Origin: Desulfatitalea alkaliphila
GTDB taxonomy: Bacteria; Desulfobacterota; Desulfobacteria; Desulfobacterales; Desulfosarcinaceae
Assembly (NCBI RefSeq): GCF_022968795.1
Contig: NZ_JALJRB010000013.1
Coordinates: 1-64,000, forward strand
Length of the DNA stretch: 64,000 nucleotides
Reading direction: 5' to 3'
Shown here one piece after another: positions 27,292 to 35,520 of this stretch. The translations under genes were made by a program, and so were the position numbers. Under the pieces are notes generated by a model. It searched no databases, was not told the DNA's origin, and saw only the letters and a list, made by a program, of their open reading frames with translations. Position 1 is the stretch's first letter, and every line of letters starts with the position of its first letter.

Positions 27292-28596
27292 ATGGTGACG
27301 CATATGGAATATCTCACCGAAGATGCCAAAGCCATTTTGCTGCTGTGCGGCCGTTTCAGCGGCGATAAGGGCGTAAATGCGGAAAAGCCCCTGAGCCTGG
27401 CTGAATACAACCGTTTGGCCGACTGGATGGTGGACCGCAAGATGCGGCCGGCCGATCTATTGGCATCGCCGATAGACCGCCTGGCCATGGACGGGTCTTT
27501 GCAGATCGACGGCCACCGCATCCAGCATTTGCTGGGTCGCGGGGCAGCCATGGCGCTGGTGGTGGAAAAGTGGACCCACAATGGCATCTGGATTGTCTGT
27601 CGCAGTGATGTGGTGTACCCCCAGCGACTCAAAAAGCATCTGGGACGCCAGGCGCCGCCGGTGCTGTTTGGGGTGGGCGATAGCGGCCTGCTCAATCTGG
27701 GGGGCTTGGCTATTGTGGGGTCGCGCAATGTGGATGCCGAGGGTGAAGCATTTACCCGAATGGCGGCCCGGGCTTGTGCCCGGGATGGTCTGCCCGTGGT
27801 CTCCGGAGGCGCCCGGGGAGTGGATCAGACGGCCATGCTCAGCGCCCTGGAGGCGGGCGGCAAGGTGGTGGGGGTGTTGGCCGACAGCCTCCAAAAAACC
27901 GCACTGGCGCGTAAATATCGGACCGGCATCCGGGAGAAACGTTTGGCGTTGGTATCGCCCTTTCATCCCGATTCCCGTTTCAACGTGGGTAATGCCATGG
28001 GCCGCAATAAGTATATCTACGCGCTTTCCGATTTCGCCTTGATCATCAGTGCGGAGGTCAAAAAAGGCGGAACCTGGGCCGGGGCGACCGAAGAGCTGAA
28101 GCGGACAAGCGTCCGGCCCTTGTTTGTGCGCATGGCGGACGATGTGCCCCAGGGCAACCGCGAGTTGATGGACCTGGGTGCACGACCATTTCCCCAGCCG
28201 CCCTGGGATACAAATTTGAAAAGTCTGCTTTCCCAGGCAAAGGGAACGTCGCAAAAGAATCGGACGCCGGTGCAGCAGTCGCTCTTCGGCGGTGATGTCC
28301 AACCGGTTGAGGTGGATATGGTCAAGGAGGAACCGCGTGCCTATCCGGAGGTTACGGAAAGCCATCCGCCCGATGCGCACCCGGCGCCGGAGGATTATGA
28401 ATCCAAGGGATTGCCGATGATATATGACATTGTGCGGCCGGTGATATTGAGGGCTGCGGCGGATTGGGTCTCGGCTGCTGAATTGGCTGAACAACTGGAT
28501 GTGCGCAAGGGGCATATCGAAGACTGGCTCAAACGGGCTGTTGAAGATGGTATCATCGAGAAGAAAACCCGCCCCGTAAGATATCGGAGAAAATAG
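27292..28596 (+). CDS. DprA/Smf-like protein, partner of the RecQ-PRTase
   Basis: A 434-residue protein with a DprA Rossmann core: LAIVGSRNVDAEGEAFTRMA (GSRN 143-146), VVSGGARGVDQTAMLSALEA (SGGARGVD 171-178), FNVGNAMGRNKYIYALSDFA and KKGGTWAGATEELK. The N-terminal ~100 residues resemble the SAM-like part of DprA. The C-terminal ~75 residues (ILRAAADWVSAAELAEQLDV) form a winged helix. DprA normally loads RecA on incoming ssDNA; the version coupled to a PRTase is thought to act as the antitoxin or sensor (ShosA-like). It overlaps the RecQ-PRTase transcript (3-base gap), so both are co-expressed. ATG 27292 has AGGGGG upstream. Confidence 0.88.
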   Translation: MVTHMEYLTEDAKAILLLCGRFSGDKGVNAEKPLSLAEYNRLADWMVDRKMRPADLLASPIDRLAMDGSLQIDGHRIQHLLGRGAAMALVVEKWTHNGIWIVCRSDVVYPQRLKKHLGRQAPPVLFGVGDSGLLNLGGLAIVGSRNVDAEGEAFTRMAARACARDGLPVVSGGARGVDQTAMLSALEAGGKVVGVLADSLQKTALARKYRTGIREKRLALVSPFHPDSRFNVGNAMGRNKYIYALSDFALIISAEVKKGGTWAGATEELKRTSVRPLFVRMADDVPQGNRELMDLGARPFPQPPWDTNLKSLLSQAKGTSQKNRTPVQQSLFGGDVQPVEVDMVKEEPRAYPEVTESHPPDAHPAPEDYESKGLPMIYDIVRPVILRAAADWVSAAELAEQLDVRKGHIEDWLKRAVEDGIIEKKTRPVRYRRK

Positions 28597-28653
28597 CAGG
28601 TGCATGTGAAAGTTCAACACTTGATCTGTTGCCAAACAAAGCCTATGTGAAGC

Positions 28654-28680
28654 GGGACACCCTTATATTTTATGTGTCCC
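28654..28680 (+). terminator. Hairpin after the RecQ-PRTase/DprA pair
   Basis: GGGACAC (28654-28660) and GTGTCCC (28674-28680) form a perfect 7-bp stem around a 13-base AT-rich loop, 57 bases after the DprA-like stop. Only a short TGTTT follows, so termination would be weak. Confidence 0.4.
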
Positions 28681-28701
28681 TGTTTCCGGCCGTCTTGGCC
28701 C

Positions 28702-28799
28702 GATCAGCGGATTCAAAATCCTCGGAACAGGACGCTATGCCTCCGGTTTTGAATCCGCTGATCAAACCTACCCGACCCGCATCCGGGCGCCTGAAATGC
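28702..28799 (-). repeat. Dispersed repeat, copy 2, with long hairpin
   Basis: Bases 28733-28799 are, in reverse complement, the second copy of the repeat at 10531-10598. Next to it GATCAGCGGATTCAAAA (28702-28718) pairs perfectly with 28747-28763, a 17-bp stem with a 28-base loop. Copy 1 keeps only one arm, so copy 2 may be the more complete element. No gene is seen between 28597 and 28835. Confidence 0.65.
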
Positions 28800-28835
28800 G
28801 AAGTTGTTTTCTTTGCGGCGCGCTCAATGGGGTAT

Positions 28836-29354
28836 TTAGCCAGCCAAAACTTTTCTGGCAAATGCTTTGGCGCTTTCCATGTCTTCTTTGTTGGGGTGAC
28901 CGGTCATCTGCTGAATCATATCCGCCCACTGCTCGTCCGATGCATTCAGTTTTTTCTGTACTGCTGCGTGCAATGATTCGATCAGTGCGCCCTGGCAATC
29001 AAAACAGCCCTTGTATTCGATACCCTTTTCTTTGCAAATCGTTTTGATCGGCTCTGTAAAAGCATCCATATCCTGGTCCGGATAGGCGGGGGCGAAATGC
29101 GTTATGAAACCGGCCATTTTTTGTCCTGGTACGCCTTGTATTTCCTTTAGAAACGCTTTGACCGGTGCGGCCAGATTTGCGGCATGCAGGGGGGAACCGA
29201 TGAAAATGAAATCATATCCCGCCAAATCAGCAACGGCGACATCCTCCAGTTTCTTCAAATCGGCCTGATTTGCTTGGGATGCTTCTTCCCGGATGGCTTC
29301 GGCGATCTTTTCCGTATTCCCACTTTGACTGAAATAAGTCACTAGAACTTTCAT
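28836..29354 (-). CDS. Flavodoxin family protein
   Basis: A 172-residue cytoplasmic FMN-binding protein. The phosphate loop is VTYFSQSGNTEKIAEAI (residues 5-21), the second loop FIGSPLHAANLAAPVKAFL and the third FITHFAPAYPDQ. The pattern resembles flavodoxin/NADPH-dependent FMN reductase-like electron carriers of strict anaerobes, including a Cys pair (GCFDCQGAL) near residue 115 that is unusual for classical flavodoxins and may be redox-active. AAAGGAGATTACACC precedes ATG 29354. The upstream neighbour on the same strand is a broken selenoprotein-family gene. Confidence 0.88.
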   Translation of the reverse strand: MKVLVTYFSQSGNTEKIAEAIREEASQANQADLKKLEDVAVADLAGYDFIFIGSPLHAANLAAPVKAFLKEIQGVPGQKMAGFITHFAPAYPDQDMDAFTEPIKTICKEKGIEYKGCFDCQGALIESLHAAVQKKLNASDEQWADMIQQMTGHPNKEDMESAKAFARKVLAG

Positions 29355-29375
29355 GGTGTAATCTCCTTTTCTATT

Positions 29376-29892
29376 TTAAGGCTTTCCCGGTTTCATGCGC
29401 TCCTGCAAGCGCCGTCGCTCCTCTCCGGCGCGGGCCAGTGCCTCCCGGTTGGCGTCATCGACGCGCATGAATTTTTGCCGCCATCGATCATCCGACCAGG
29501 TGAAGGGCGCTCGCACGGTGGTGCAGGGCGACCAGGCGCGCTCCAGCATGTCGAGTGCGAGCCCCAAGACGGTACGTTGCATTTCCACATCCCCGTGCTT
29601 TCCGCAGGGATTGCCCAGGGGAAAATCGGTGAACAGGAAGCGGGCGACACCGCATTTCTAGACCCCGCTCTCTCATCAGGCTTTCAACGCCTTCGCCCAA
29701 ATCGACCATCGAGGCGGTGGTTGCAAGGCCCACCCTGCACTCCGACAGGGGTTTGGGGGGCGGCGTGAAGGGTGCCTGGTCATGAACGGCCCAGGTGTAT
29801 GGCTGTTGATATCCGTGGGCTTCGTAATAGGTGCGGCTCTTGTCGATGTAGCTGACGAAGGAACGATATGGGCTGCGTTTTCTCAAGGCCAT
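29376..29892 (-). pseudogene. GrdB-like (glycine/betaine reductase family) remnant, internal deletion
   Basis: The N-terminus SPYRSFVSYIDKSRTYYEAH and KPLSECRVGLATTASMVDLG and the C-terminus RFLFTDFPLGNPCGK, RVDDANREALARAGEERRRL both match the selenoprotein-B-like glycine/sarcosine/betaine reductase family as I remember it. They lie in different frames: the first runs to about 29665, then KCGVARFLFTDF begins one frame over at about 29655. Around 150 codons, including the segment where the family carries selenocysteine (TGA) or cysteine, are missing. The gene therefore cannot make an active enzyme. It is the second gene in the window that has lost its middle while keeping both ends. Confidence 0.7.
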
Positions 29893-30005
29893 GGGAGATG
29901 CTACCTTTCACGGGCTTTGATGTTATGATGCAATCATGGCGGGTTCCGGACCTTTCTGTCAACCTTCATGCCGAAGGCGTTGAATTTCACTTTATGAGGT
30001 GAACA

Positions 30006-30587
30006 ATGAAATTGCGTAAATGGTGTTGCGCCTTGATTTGCCTTTCGTTGCTAATACCTGTTTTTGCCGGCGCCGATGCCGCCGCCGGTAATGAATTGAT
30101 GGATAGGATCAAAACCGGCGGGCATGTGTTGATGATACGCCACGCCCATGCGCCCGGCACCGGAGATCCGGACGGTTTTACGATCGGAGATTGCACGACC
30201 CAGCGCAATCTTGACGACCAGGGCAGGGCGCAAGCGCGCCGGATCGGCACTTGGCTTCGTGCCGGAGGCGTCATGTCGGCGCGGGTGTATTCAAGTCAGT
30301 GGTGCCGCAGCCGCGAGACCGCGCAACTTATCGGTCTTGGCCCGGTGACCGATTTGGCCGCTTTGAATTCATTTTTCAATAAGCCGGAGGCGGCTGAATC
30401 GGCCCTGGCCGATCTGCGGGCTTTTCTGGCGCGACAGCCCCCGGACGGCGAGTTGATCGTGCTGGTGACCCACTTCGTCAATATTTCCGGCATTGCCGGC
30501 ATCGGGGTATTGTCCGGGGAGGGCGTGGTGCTGGCGTTGACCGGGGATGGCGGTTACGAGGTGGTTGGGCGTTTGAGGTTTGATTAA
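30006..30587 (+). CDS. Exported histidine phosphatase family protein
   Basis: A 193-residue protein with a signal peptide (WCCALICLSLLIPVFAGADA) and the histidine phosphatase fold: VLMIRHAHAPGTGDP (RHA/G motif, nucleophile His near 49), YSSQWCRSRETAQLIG (second Arg) and VLVTHFVNISGIAG (second catalytic His near 158). The length fits the short periplasmic branch (SixA/Ais-like outer compartment phosphatases), but the substrate cannot be told. TGAGGTGAAC precedes ATG 30006. It stands alone between two minus-strand genes. Confidence 0.88.
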   Translation: MKLRKWCCALICLSLLIPVFAGADAAAGNELMDRIKTGGHVLMIRHAHAPGTGDPDGFTIGDCTTQRNLDDQGRAQARRIGTWLRAGGVMSARVYSSQWCRSRETAQLIGLGPVTDLAALNSFFNKPEAAESALADLRAFLARQPPDGELIVLVTHFVNISGIAGIGVLSGEGVVLALTGDGGYEVVGRLRFD

Positions 30588-30761
30588 GCGTTTTGGAACG
30601 CCGGATAGGGATTTCGTCTTCTGGTGGTTTCTTGAGCCGGCAGTGTTCAGCTCCCCGGCACTCCATTTGAAAACGGGATTGGCGACGGTGCGGCGGCTGG
30701 AAAGGAACAGCTCGGGTAGCCCCCGGTGCGGCCCGCCCATATCGTCGCCAATGCCATCCTT

Positions 30762-32237
30762 CTATTCCTCCTGCGGCTTCAATCCGAGTATTTCTCTGGC
30801 TAGTCGGGTGCCTTCGCGGTTGGCCCGGGCAGTCAGGGGGTCGGTGCCATCGGCCCTTTCCGCGCTTTGCAAAAGGGCATCGACCGACTCGCGTCCTTCC
30901 TTGGTTTTGACCGCTTCGCGGGGTGTCAGGCCGCCCAGTGCCGGTAACGGATGATCCACCCAGGTGGTCCAATGCTGGGTGATGAATTGTTTCAATTGGT
31001 CCTGGACCTCGGGCATCTGCATCAACGCTTCCTGCTCTGCGGCGCTTTGCGGGGCTCCGGAGCCGCCGGCGTTCATGGAGGCCATCATGGCCTCCATGTC
31101 CTGGATTTCGTCGAGTTTGAAACGCGCGGCGGTGCCCAATCGGGTTTCGATTTCATGGCGCAGGGTCGCGGCCCTTTCGGCCGAGTTGACTTCCGCGGTG
31201 ATGCGGCGCCCTTGAATCCGGATGTGGCCCAGCAAGGTGTTGGGCAATGCGGCACTGGCCTTGTGCCCGGAACGGTCCCAGGGGATTTCGGCGCGTGTGA
31301 CCCGGCCGGCTGCATCACGCTCGGCGTCGGCCGCCAGCTCTGCGGCAGATTGGGTTACGCAAAGGGTCTGGAGCTTTGTGAAGGCCTCGTCGGCGGAATC
31401 CACTTCGAAAACCAGCTTGTGAAATTCCAAGGGATCGCCGTCGGTGTTGGTCATGCGTGGTGGGGTGTGCTGAGCGTGTGCGAGTTGGAAGTAAAGATCG
31501 CGAATCTCGATGTCATGCTCCCAGAGGGTTTCATTGGTGATCGGGTATTCGCTTCGTTGCAGGAATTTGCGAATCTGGATGATGTGCGGCTTGCGGTCCG
31601 GGGGGATCATGGAGGGGCCGAGGCCGAACAGCATGCCCACGCCGTCGATGCCCACCGCGCGTCCGAAAATCGCATCGCCGGGTCGCAGGAATTCAGACCC
31701 CGCGCGTTCCACGACATTGATTTGAAAGTCCCGCAGCATGTCGTGCAGGGTCATGCCCTGCCCCTTTTCGACGTGGCGCACATCCCAGAAACTGTAGGGT
31801 TCGCGATTGATGGCGTCGAGCACGCGCAGTTCCAGGGAATCGAGTTTTTCGCCACGGGCCTCCCGGAACATTTCGGCAATGGTGGTCTCTTCCGGCAGAT
31901 CCAGTTGAAATTCCGGATCATCTTCCGCATCGGCCTCATACTCCCAGTTGAACAGGAACCAGGGCCAGAAGATCGGCGCGATCCGTTCGATCTCATCGCT
32001 GTCGAAGCCTTCGTCCGTTTCAGGCCAGTTCATGAACTCGTTCAATGCCAATGACATCGCGGGACCGCCGATTTTCCGTTCGGCGAAATCGGACATGCGT
32101 TCAATCAGCCGATCGTGGGCTTCGGACAAGCGTCGATAGTGCACTGTCTCCGCCGGTATGACCGCTTTGTGGATACAGCATTTTTTGAATTTTTTTCCGC
32201 TGCCGCAGGGACAGGGATCGTTGCGTCCGGTTTTCAT
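30762..32237 (-). CDS. SEC-C zinc-motif protein
   Basis: A 491-residue protein starting with a SEC-C motif, RNDPCPCGSGKKFKKCC (Cys8, Cys10, Cys19, Cys20), which binds zinc and is found in SecA and many nucleic-acid or protein-interaction factors. The remainder is acidic and unrecognised; EIERIAPIFWPWFLFNWEYE near residue 85 and LDSLELRVLDAI near 135 are typical of long SEC-C proteins of unknown function. A central segment (TLRHEIETRLGTAARF) precedes a Met/Gln-rich linker. ATG 32237 is chosen because it begins the SEC-C motif. Function unknown. Confidence 0.8.
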   Translation of the reverse strand: MKTGRNDPCPCGSGKKFKKCCIHKAVIPAETVHYRRLSEAHDRLIERMSDFAERKIGGPAMSLALNEFMNWPETDEGFDSDEIERIAPIFWPWFLFNWEYEADAEDDPEFQLDLPEETTIAEMFREARGEKLDSLELRVLDAINREPYSFWDVRHVEKGQGMTLHDMLRDFQINVVERAGSEFLRPGDAIFGRAVGIDGVGMLFGLGPSMIPPDRKPHIIQIRKFLQRSEYPITNETLWEHDIEIRDLYFQLAHAQHTPPRMTNTDGDPLEFHKLVFEVDSADEAFTKLQTLCVTQSAAELAADAERDAAGRVTRAEIPWDRSGHKASAALPNTLLGHIRIQGRRITAEVNSAERAATLRHEIETRLGTAARFKLDEIQDMEAMMASMNAGGSGAPQSAAEQEALMQMPEVQDQLKQFITQHWTTWVDHPLPALGGLTPREAVKTKEGRESVDALLQSAERADGTDPLTARANREGTRLAREILGLKPQEE

Positions 32238-32250
32238 TGTGTGCCGCCTT

Positions 32251-32454
32251 TCATTCGGCCGGTGTCGGCCGCCCTGGTGCAATCCATGGTCCATCGTTGC
32301 CGTTTATGAAATCCATATCATAGACCGGATCATAACCCAATGCGGCCAAGACGTGGGGCCGGGACAACGATGATTTTCCGTGGTGATGGGGCCGACGGCA
32401 GGTGGGGCAGTGCGGATGATCAGGCTGGATGAAGGTTGCGTCGGCGGGAGACAT
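32251..32454 (-). CDS. Possible small Cys/His-rich protein
   Basis: A 67-residue reading frame (MSPADATFIQPDHPHCPTCR, RPHVLAALGYDPVYDMDFIN) ends 13 bases before the SEC-C gene. CPTC plus a His cluster could bind a metal. Codon use looks genuine, but there is no homologue I can name; an in-frame upstream ATG at 32481 is also possible. Confidence 0.4.
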   Translation of the reverse strand: MSPADATFIQPDHPHCPTCRRPHHHGKSSLSRPHVLAALGYDPVYDMDFINGNDGPWIAPGRPTPAE

Positions 32455-32571
32455 CCGGCCTTTTGCGGCTGCTGCGGGCACCCCCAGTGGAATGGTATCC
32501 AGGATACCACCTGCTGTGGGTCGCCATGCCCTGCGATACCGGATGGGGTGGTATGTGGCGTCCTGGTGGCT

Positions 32572-32784
32572 TTATGTGCCGGCGTTCGTCTCCGTGCGCT
32601 CGAGGATCACCGTGTGGTCGTTGACCAGGTCGATGGTGCGCACGGTGCTGTTTTCAACGAATTGGCGCTCGTCGAACAGATTGATCAGCCACACGCCGCC
32701 GTCGACGGCTTCGATGCGGGCCACATCCTTCATGACTTCCCGGCGTGTTCCGTCTGAATTCAGGTAGGCGGTGCTCAGGCACAT
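32572..32784 (-). CDS. CooT-like nickel-binding protein
   Basis: A 70-residue protein matching the CooT family: MCLSTAYLNSDGTRREVMKD, ARIEAVDGGVWLINLFDERQ and TIDLVNDHTVILE. CooT is a small dimeric protein that binds Ni(II) through its N-terminal Cys2 and assists maturation of carbon monoxide dehydrogenase. The conserved Cys2 is present. The stop-to-start gap to the CooC-like gene upstream on the same strand is 42 bases, so the pair looks like a nickel-insertion unit. No CODH catalytic subunit gene (cooS) is in the window. Confidence 0.85.
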   Translation of the reverse strand: MCLSTAYLNSDGTRREVMKDVARIEAVDGGVWLINLFDERQFVENSTVRTIDLVNDHTVILERTETNAGT

Positions 32785-32826
32785 AAAATGCTCCTTGGTC
32801 CCGGTGGCGGAGGTGATCGCGAGCCG

Positions 32827-33582
32827 TCAGAACGTCAATACGCGTTGCAGCACCTGATTGGCTGCATCGAGGGCTTCTCCCTGGTCGGGAATGCGGCCCG
32901 ATAGGCACGCCTCGAAGACCGTCGGATCCTGGGGCAGGTCCCCGATGACATCGATGTCGGCCATGACCAGTTGGGTTTTGATCTTTTGGGACAACTCCGC
33001 CGAAGGTGATTTGTTCACGATGGCGGCCACTTTTTTGCCCATGGCGGTGGCCATTGTTCTTATTTTGGTGGCGGTCTGCAGTGAATCGAAGGAGGGTTCG
33101 ACGATCACCAGGACCCGATCGATGGCCTCGTCGATGCCGCGGCCGAAGTGCTCCACGCCGGCTTCCATATCGATGAGGGCGATTTCCCGGGGGCCCAGGG
33201 TGAGTTTTTTGAGAAATTCACGGGTCAAAACGCCCATCGGACAGGCGCAGCCCTCCAGGGCCTGGTGAATTTTGCCGATCCCCACCAGGGTGAGGCCATC
33301 GCGGTGTTGCTTGAACTCGGGTGCGATGTCCGTTGTTTGGATCTGATTTTGGGTCATCAGGTTTCCCTGGCCCATCTTCTCCTTGATTTTGCTTTTGCCG
33401 CCCACCAGTTCCATCAGCGGCTCGGGTGGATGATCGAAGCCGAGCATCCGCGCCAGGCCGACATTGGAATCGTCGGCATCGATGACCAGCACCGATAGAT
33501 TTTTTCGTAACGCCTGCTCTGCCAGAAGAGCGGTCACCGTGCTTTTGCCGCTGCCCCCTTTGCCGCAAATGGATATTTTCAT
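32827..33582 (-). CDS. CooC-like nickel-insertion ATPase
   Basis: A 251-residue MinD/Mrp-type P-loop ATPase. Deviant Walker A KGGSGKSTV lies at residues 8-16; Walker B-like LIDMEAGVEHFGRG near 137; and the CooC signature GCACPMGVLTREFL holds the CxC that binds nickel. It should dimerise, bind Ni(II) and drive its insertion into CO dehydrogenase or a related Ni enzyme using ATP. ATG 33582 begins the family-typical MKISICGKGG; the upstream in-frame ATG at 33615 is not supported. Together with CooT it supports an anaerobic, carbon-monoxide-dehydrogenase-containing host. Confidence 0.9.
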   Translation of the reverse strand: MKISICGKGGSGKSTVTALLAEQALRKNLSVLVIDADDSNVGLARMLGFDHPPEPLMELVGGKSKIKEKMGQGNLMTQNQIQTTDIAPEFKQHRDGLTLVGIGKIHQALEGCACPMGVLTREFLKKLTLGPREIALIDMEAGVEHFGRGIDEAIDRVLVIVEPSFDSLQTATKIRTMATAMGKKVAAIVNKSPSAELSQKIKTQLVMADIDVIGDLPQDPTVFEACLSGRIPDQGEALDAANQVLQRVLTF

Positions 33583-33974
33583 GCCGCTGTGTTCCTTGTT
33601 CCGGTTTGCCGGCACCTGACATGGGTTGGACGGTGCCGGTGTTATCCGTGGTAATCGGTACGGTCTCGCTTTGCCTTTTCAGGAGAGCAAGGCTTGTGCC
33701 GTAATCCCGCGCCATTGCAAGGGGGCGTGAATCCCTTTGCGTTTCCAGGCGTTGCGCGGATCGGGACCTTTGTCCAGCGGAAGTTGGGGATCAAATACAT
33801 ACCACAATCGCGACGCCGCACTTGTTGGTGTCTCGTTTTTGCGACGTTGGGCGCGGGCGTTGACGGGACCCGCGCCTATCCCGAAGGGGGCCTTTGTGCG
33901 GGTTTGCTCTTGACCTGAGGGTGTCCTGTTCCAATGTTTGGTATTCGATTCACTTATCGAAGATTAGGAGATTT
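33583..33974. other. Intergenic region between cooC-like and selO
   Basis: These 392 bases contain no supported gene. GGCGCGGG and CCCGCGCC (about 33851-33877) form a stable 8-bp stem without a U-tract. The last 60 bases are AT-richer and should contain the selO promoter, but no clear -35/-10 pair stands out. Confidence 0.4.
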
Positions 33975-35133
33975 ATGGATGCCAAGATCGAGAAAAGCCA
34001 CACGGGCGTAGGGTGGAATTTCGATAACAGCTATGCACGATTGCCGGAGGCGTTCTATGTCCGGCTGAATCCTGAAGCGGTACGCATGCCGAAAATGGTG
34101 GTGTTCAACACAGTGCTGGCGCAATCTTTGGGGCTGAACCCCGCTGCCCTGGAGGGGGACGAAGGCGCGGCCGTCTTTGCGGGCAACAGGATCCCCGAGG
34201 GGTCCGAGCCGCTCGCTCAGGCCTATGCGGGGCATCAATTCGGCGGTTTTACCATGTTGGGCGATGGGCGCGCGATATTGTTGGGCGAGCAGGTGACACC
34301 GCAAGGGGATCGCTTCGACATCCAGTACAAAGGATCCGGCCGGACACCTTTTTCGCGGCAGGGCGACGGCCGGGCGGCGTTGGGGCCGATGCTTCGGGAA
34401 TACATCATCAGCGAGGCGCTGCACGCCCTGGGCATACCGACGACCCGCAGTCTTGCGGTGGTGACCACCGGTGAACAGGTGTTCCGTGAAACCGCCTTGC
34501 CGGGGGCGGTTCTCACCCGCACGGCGGCCAGCCACATCCGCGTGGGTACCTTCGAGTATGCTGCGGCCAGGGGTATCCCCAACGGGGTTCGGACGCTGGC
34601 CGATTACACCATCCGTCGCCACTTTCCGGATCTGGCCGCGGCCGACAATCCCTATCTATCCCTGCTGGAAGCTGTCATGGAACGGCAGGCATGCCTGGTG
34701 GCGCGCTGGCTGCTGGTGGGTTTCATCCACGGCGTCATGAACACGGACAACATTTCCCTTTGCGGCGAAACCATCGACTATGGCCCATGCGCGTTCATGG
34801 ACGCTTACGATCCGAACACCGTCTTCAGCTCTATCGATCACAACGGCCGCTATGCCTATGGCCGCCAGCCACAGATCGCCCAGTGGAACCTGGCCCGGTT
34901 TGCCGAGACGCTGTTGCCGCTGATTCACGATGATGCCCAGAAAGCCCTATCGATCGCCAACGAGGCCATCTCCGGATTTTCGGACACCTTCCGCCGCTAC
35001 TGGTTGCAGGGCATGCGGGCCAAACTGGGATTGTTGAATGCGGAAGCGGCTGACGGCGCCCTAGCGGAGGAACTGCTCGGCTGCATGCAGCGCCACGGGG
35101 CGGATTTTACCAACACCTTTCGCGACCTGACAA
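33975..35133 (+). pseudogene. selO: SelO/YdiU protein adenylyltransferase, truncated by the element junction
   Basis: The first ~386 residues are a clear SelO pseudokinase that transfers AMP to proteins: [58 protein letters not shown]-equivalent [33 protein letters not shown] (catalytic loop) and [12 protein letters not shown]. The mitochondrial/E. coli-type protein continues ~100 residues more; here, after [11 protein letters not shown], the sequence turns into the tmRNA-like 3' end and terminator. The reading frame happens to stay open to 35390 and would add an unrelated tail. The C-terminal redox Cys segment is lost. AGGAGAT precedes ATG 33975. Confidence 0.85.
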
Positions 35134-35160
35134 CCGGTTCGACTCCGGAGACCTCCACCA
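35134..35160 (+). mobile_element. Attachment-site-like tmRNA 3' end
   Basis: The bases CCGGTTCGACTCCGG followed by AGACCTCCACCA form a T-arm (CCGG stem, TTCGACT loop), an acceptor 3' strand ending CTCC and an encoded ACCA. CTCCACCA is typical of tmRNA (ssrA) 3' ends, a common integration target. No tRNA or tmRNA body precedes it; the upstream bases are selO codons. It therefore looks like an attL/attR core or a displaced ssrA 3' fragment that marks the left edge of the mobile DNA or the right edge of an island ending in selO. Confidence 0.65.
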
Positions 35161-35173
35161 TTTTAAAAATGAC

Positions 35174-35220
35174 AACCCGTCTCTCCAGAGTGATTCTCTG
35201 GGGTGACGGGTTTTCTTTTT
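35174..35220 (+). terminator. Strong intrinsic terminator downstream of the tmRNA-like end
   Basis: CCCGTC-T-CTCCAGAG pairs with CTCTGGGG-T-GACGGG across a 5-base loop (14 pairs, one G-T, one internal T/T mismatch) and is followed by TTTTCTTTTT. Its position 15 bases after the CCA is what is expected for an ssrA terminator. From here to 35520 no gene is supported. Confidence 0.85.
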
Positions 35221-35520
35221 CCCTTTGTATTCAAAGGGTTTCGACCGTTTTGACATCTTTCCGGAACCTCTCTCCAGCCACCCGATTCTTTCCATTCTCC
35301 CCACGTTCATTCTCTGTTTGGGGCGGTATTCTCTGTTTTCTTCGGACAGGGTCCGATACGCGTCCGGTTACAGATATCCTTTCAAATTAAGCATTTAGCC
35401 AAATGGCGGTATTTTTGAGTTGTGTTAAGACATCAAATGGTCGGGTCAAACCACCCGTTTTCACAAACCAAAAGTCTCTCGCAGGTTTCGGGAAGTGATA
35501 TTTATTCGGATTTCCAGCGG

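Noticed and set aside
28629-28976. Plus-strand frame over the dispersed repeat
   Set aside because: It is made up of repeat sequence and the antisense of the flavodoxin gene; no motif or ribosome site.
35134-35160. A complete tRNA or tmRNA gene
   Set aside because: Only the T-arm and acceptor 3' strand are present; the upstream bases are selO codons and cannot form the rest of the molecule.
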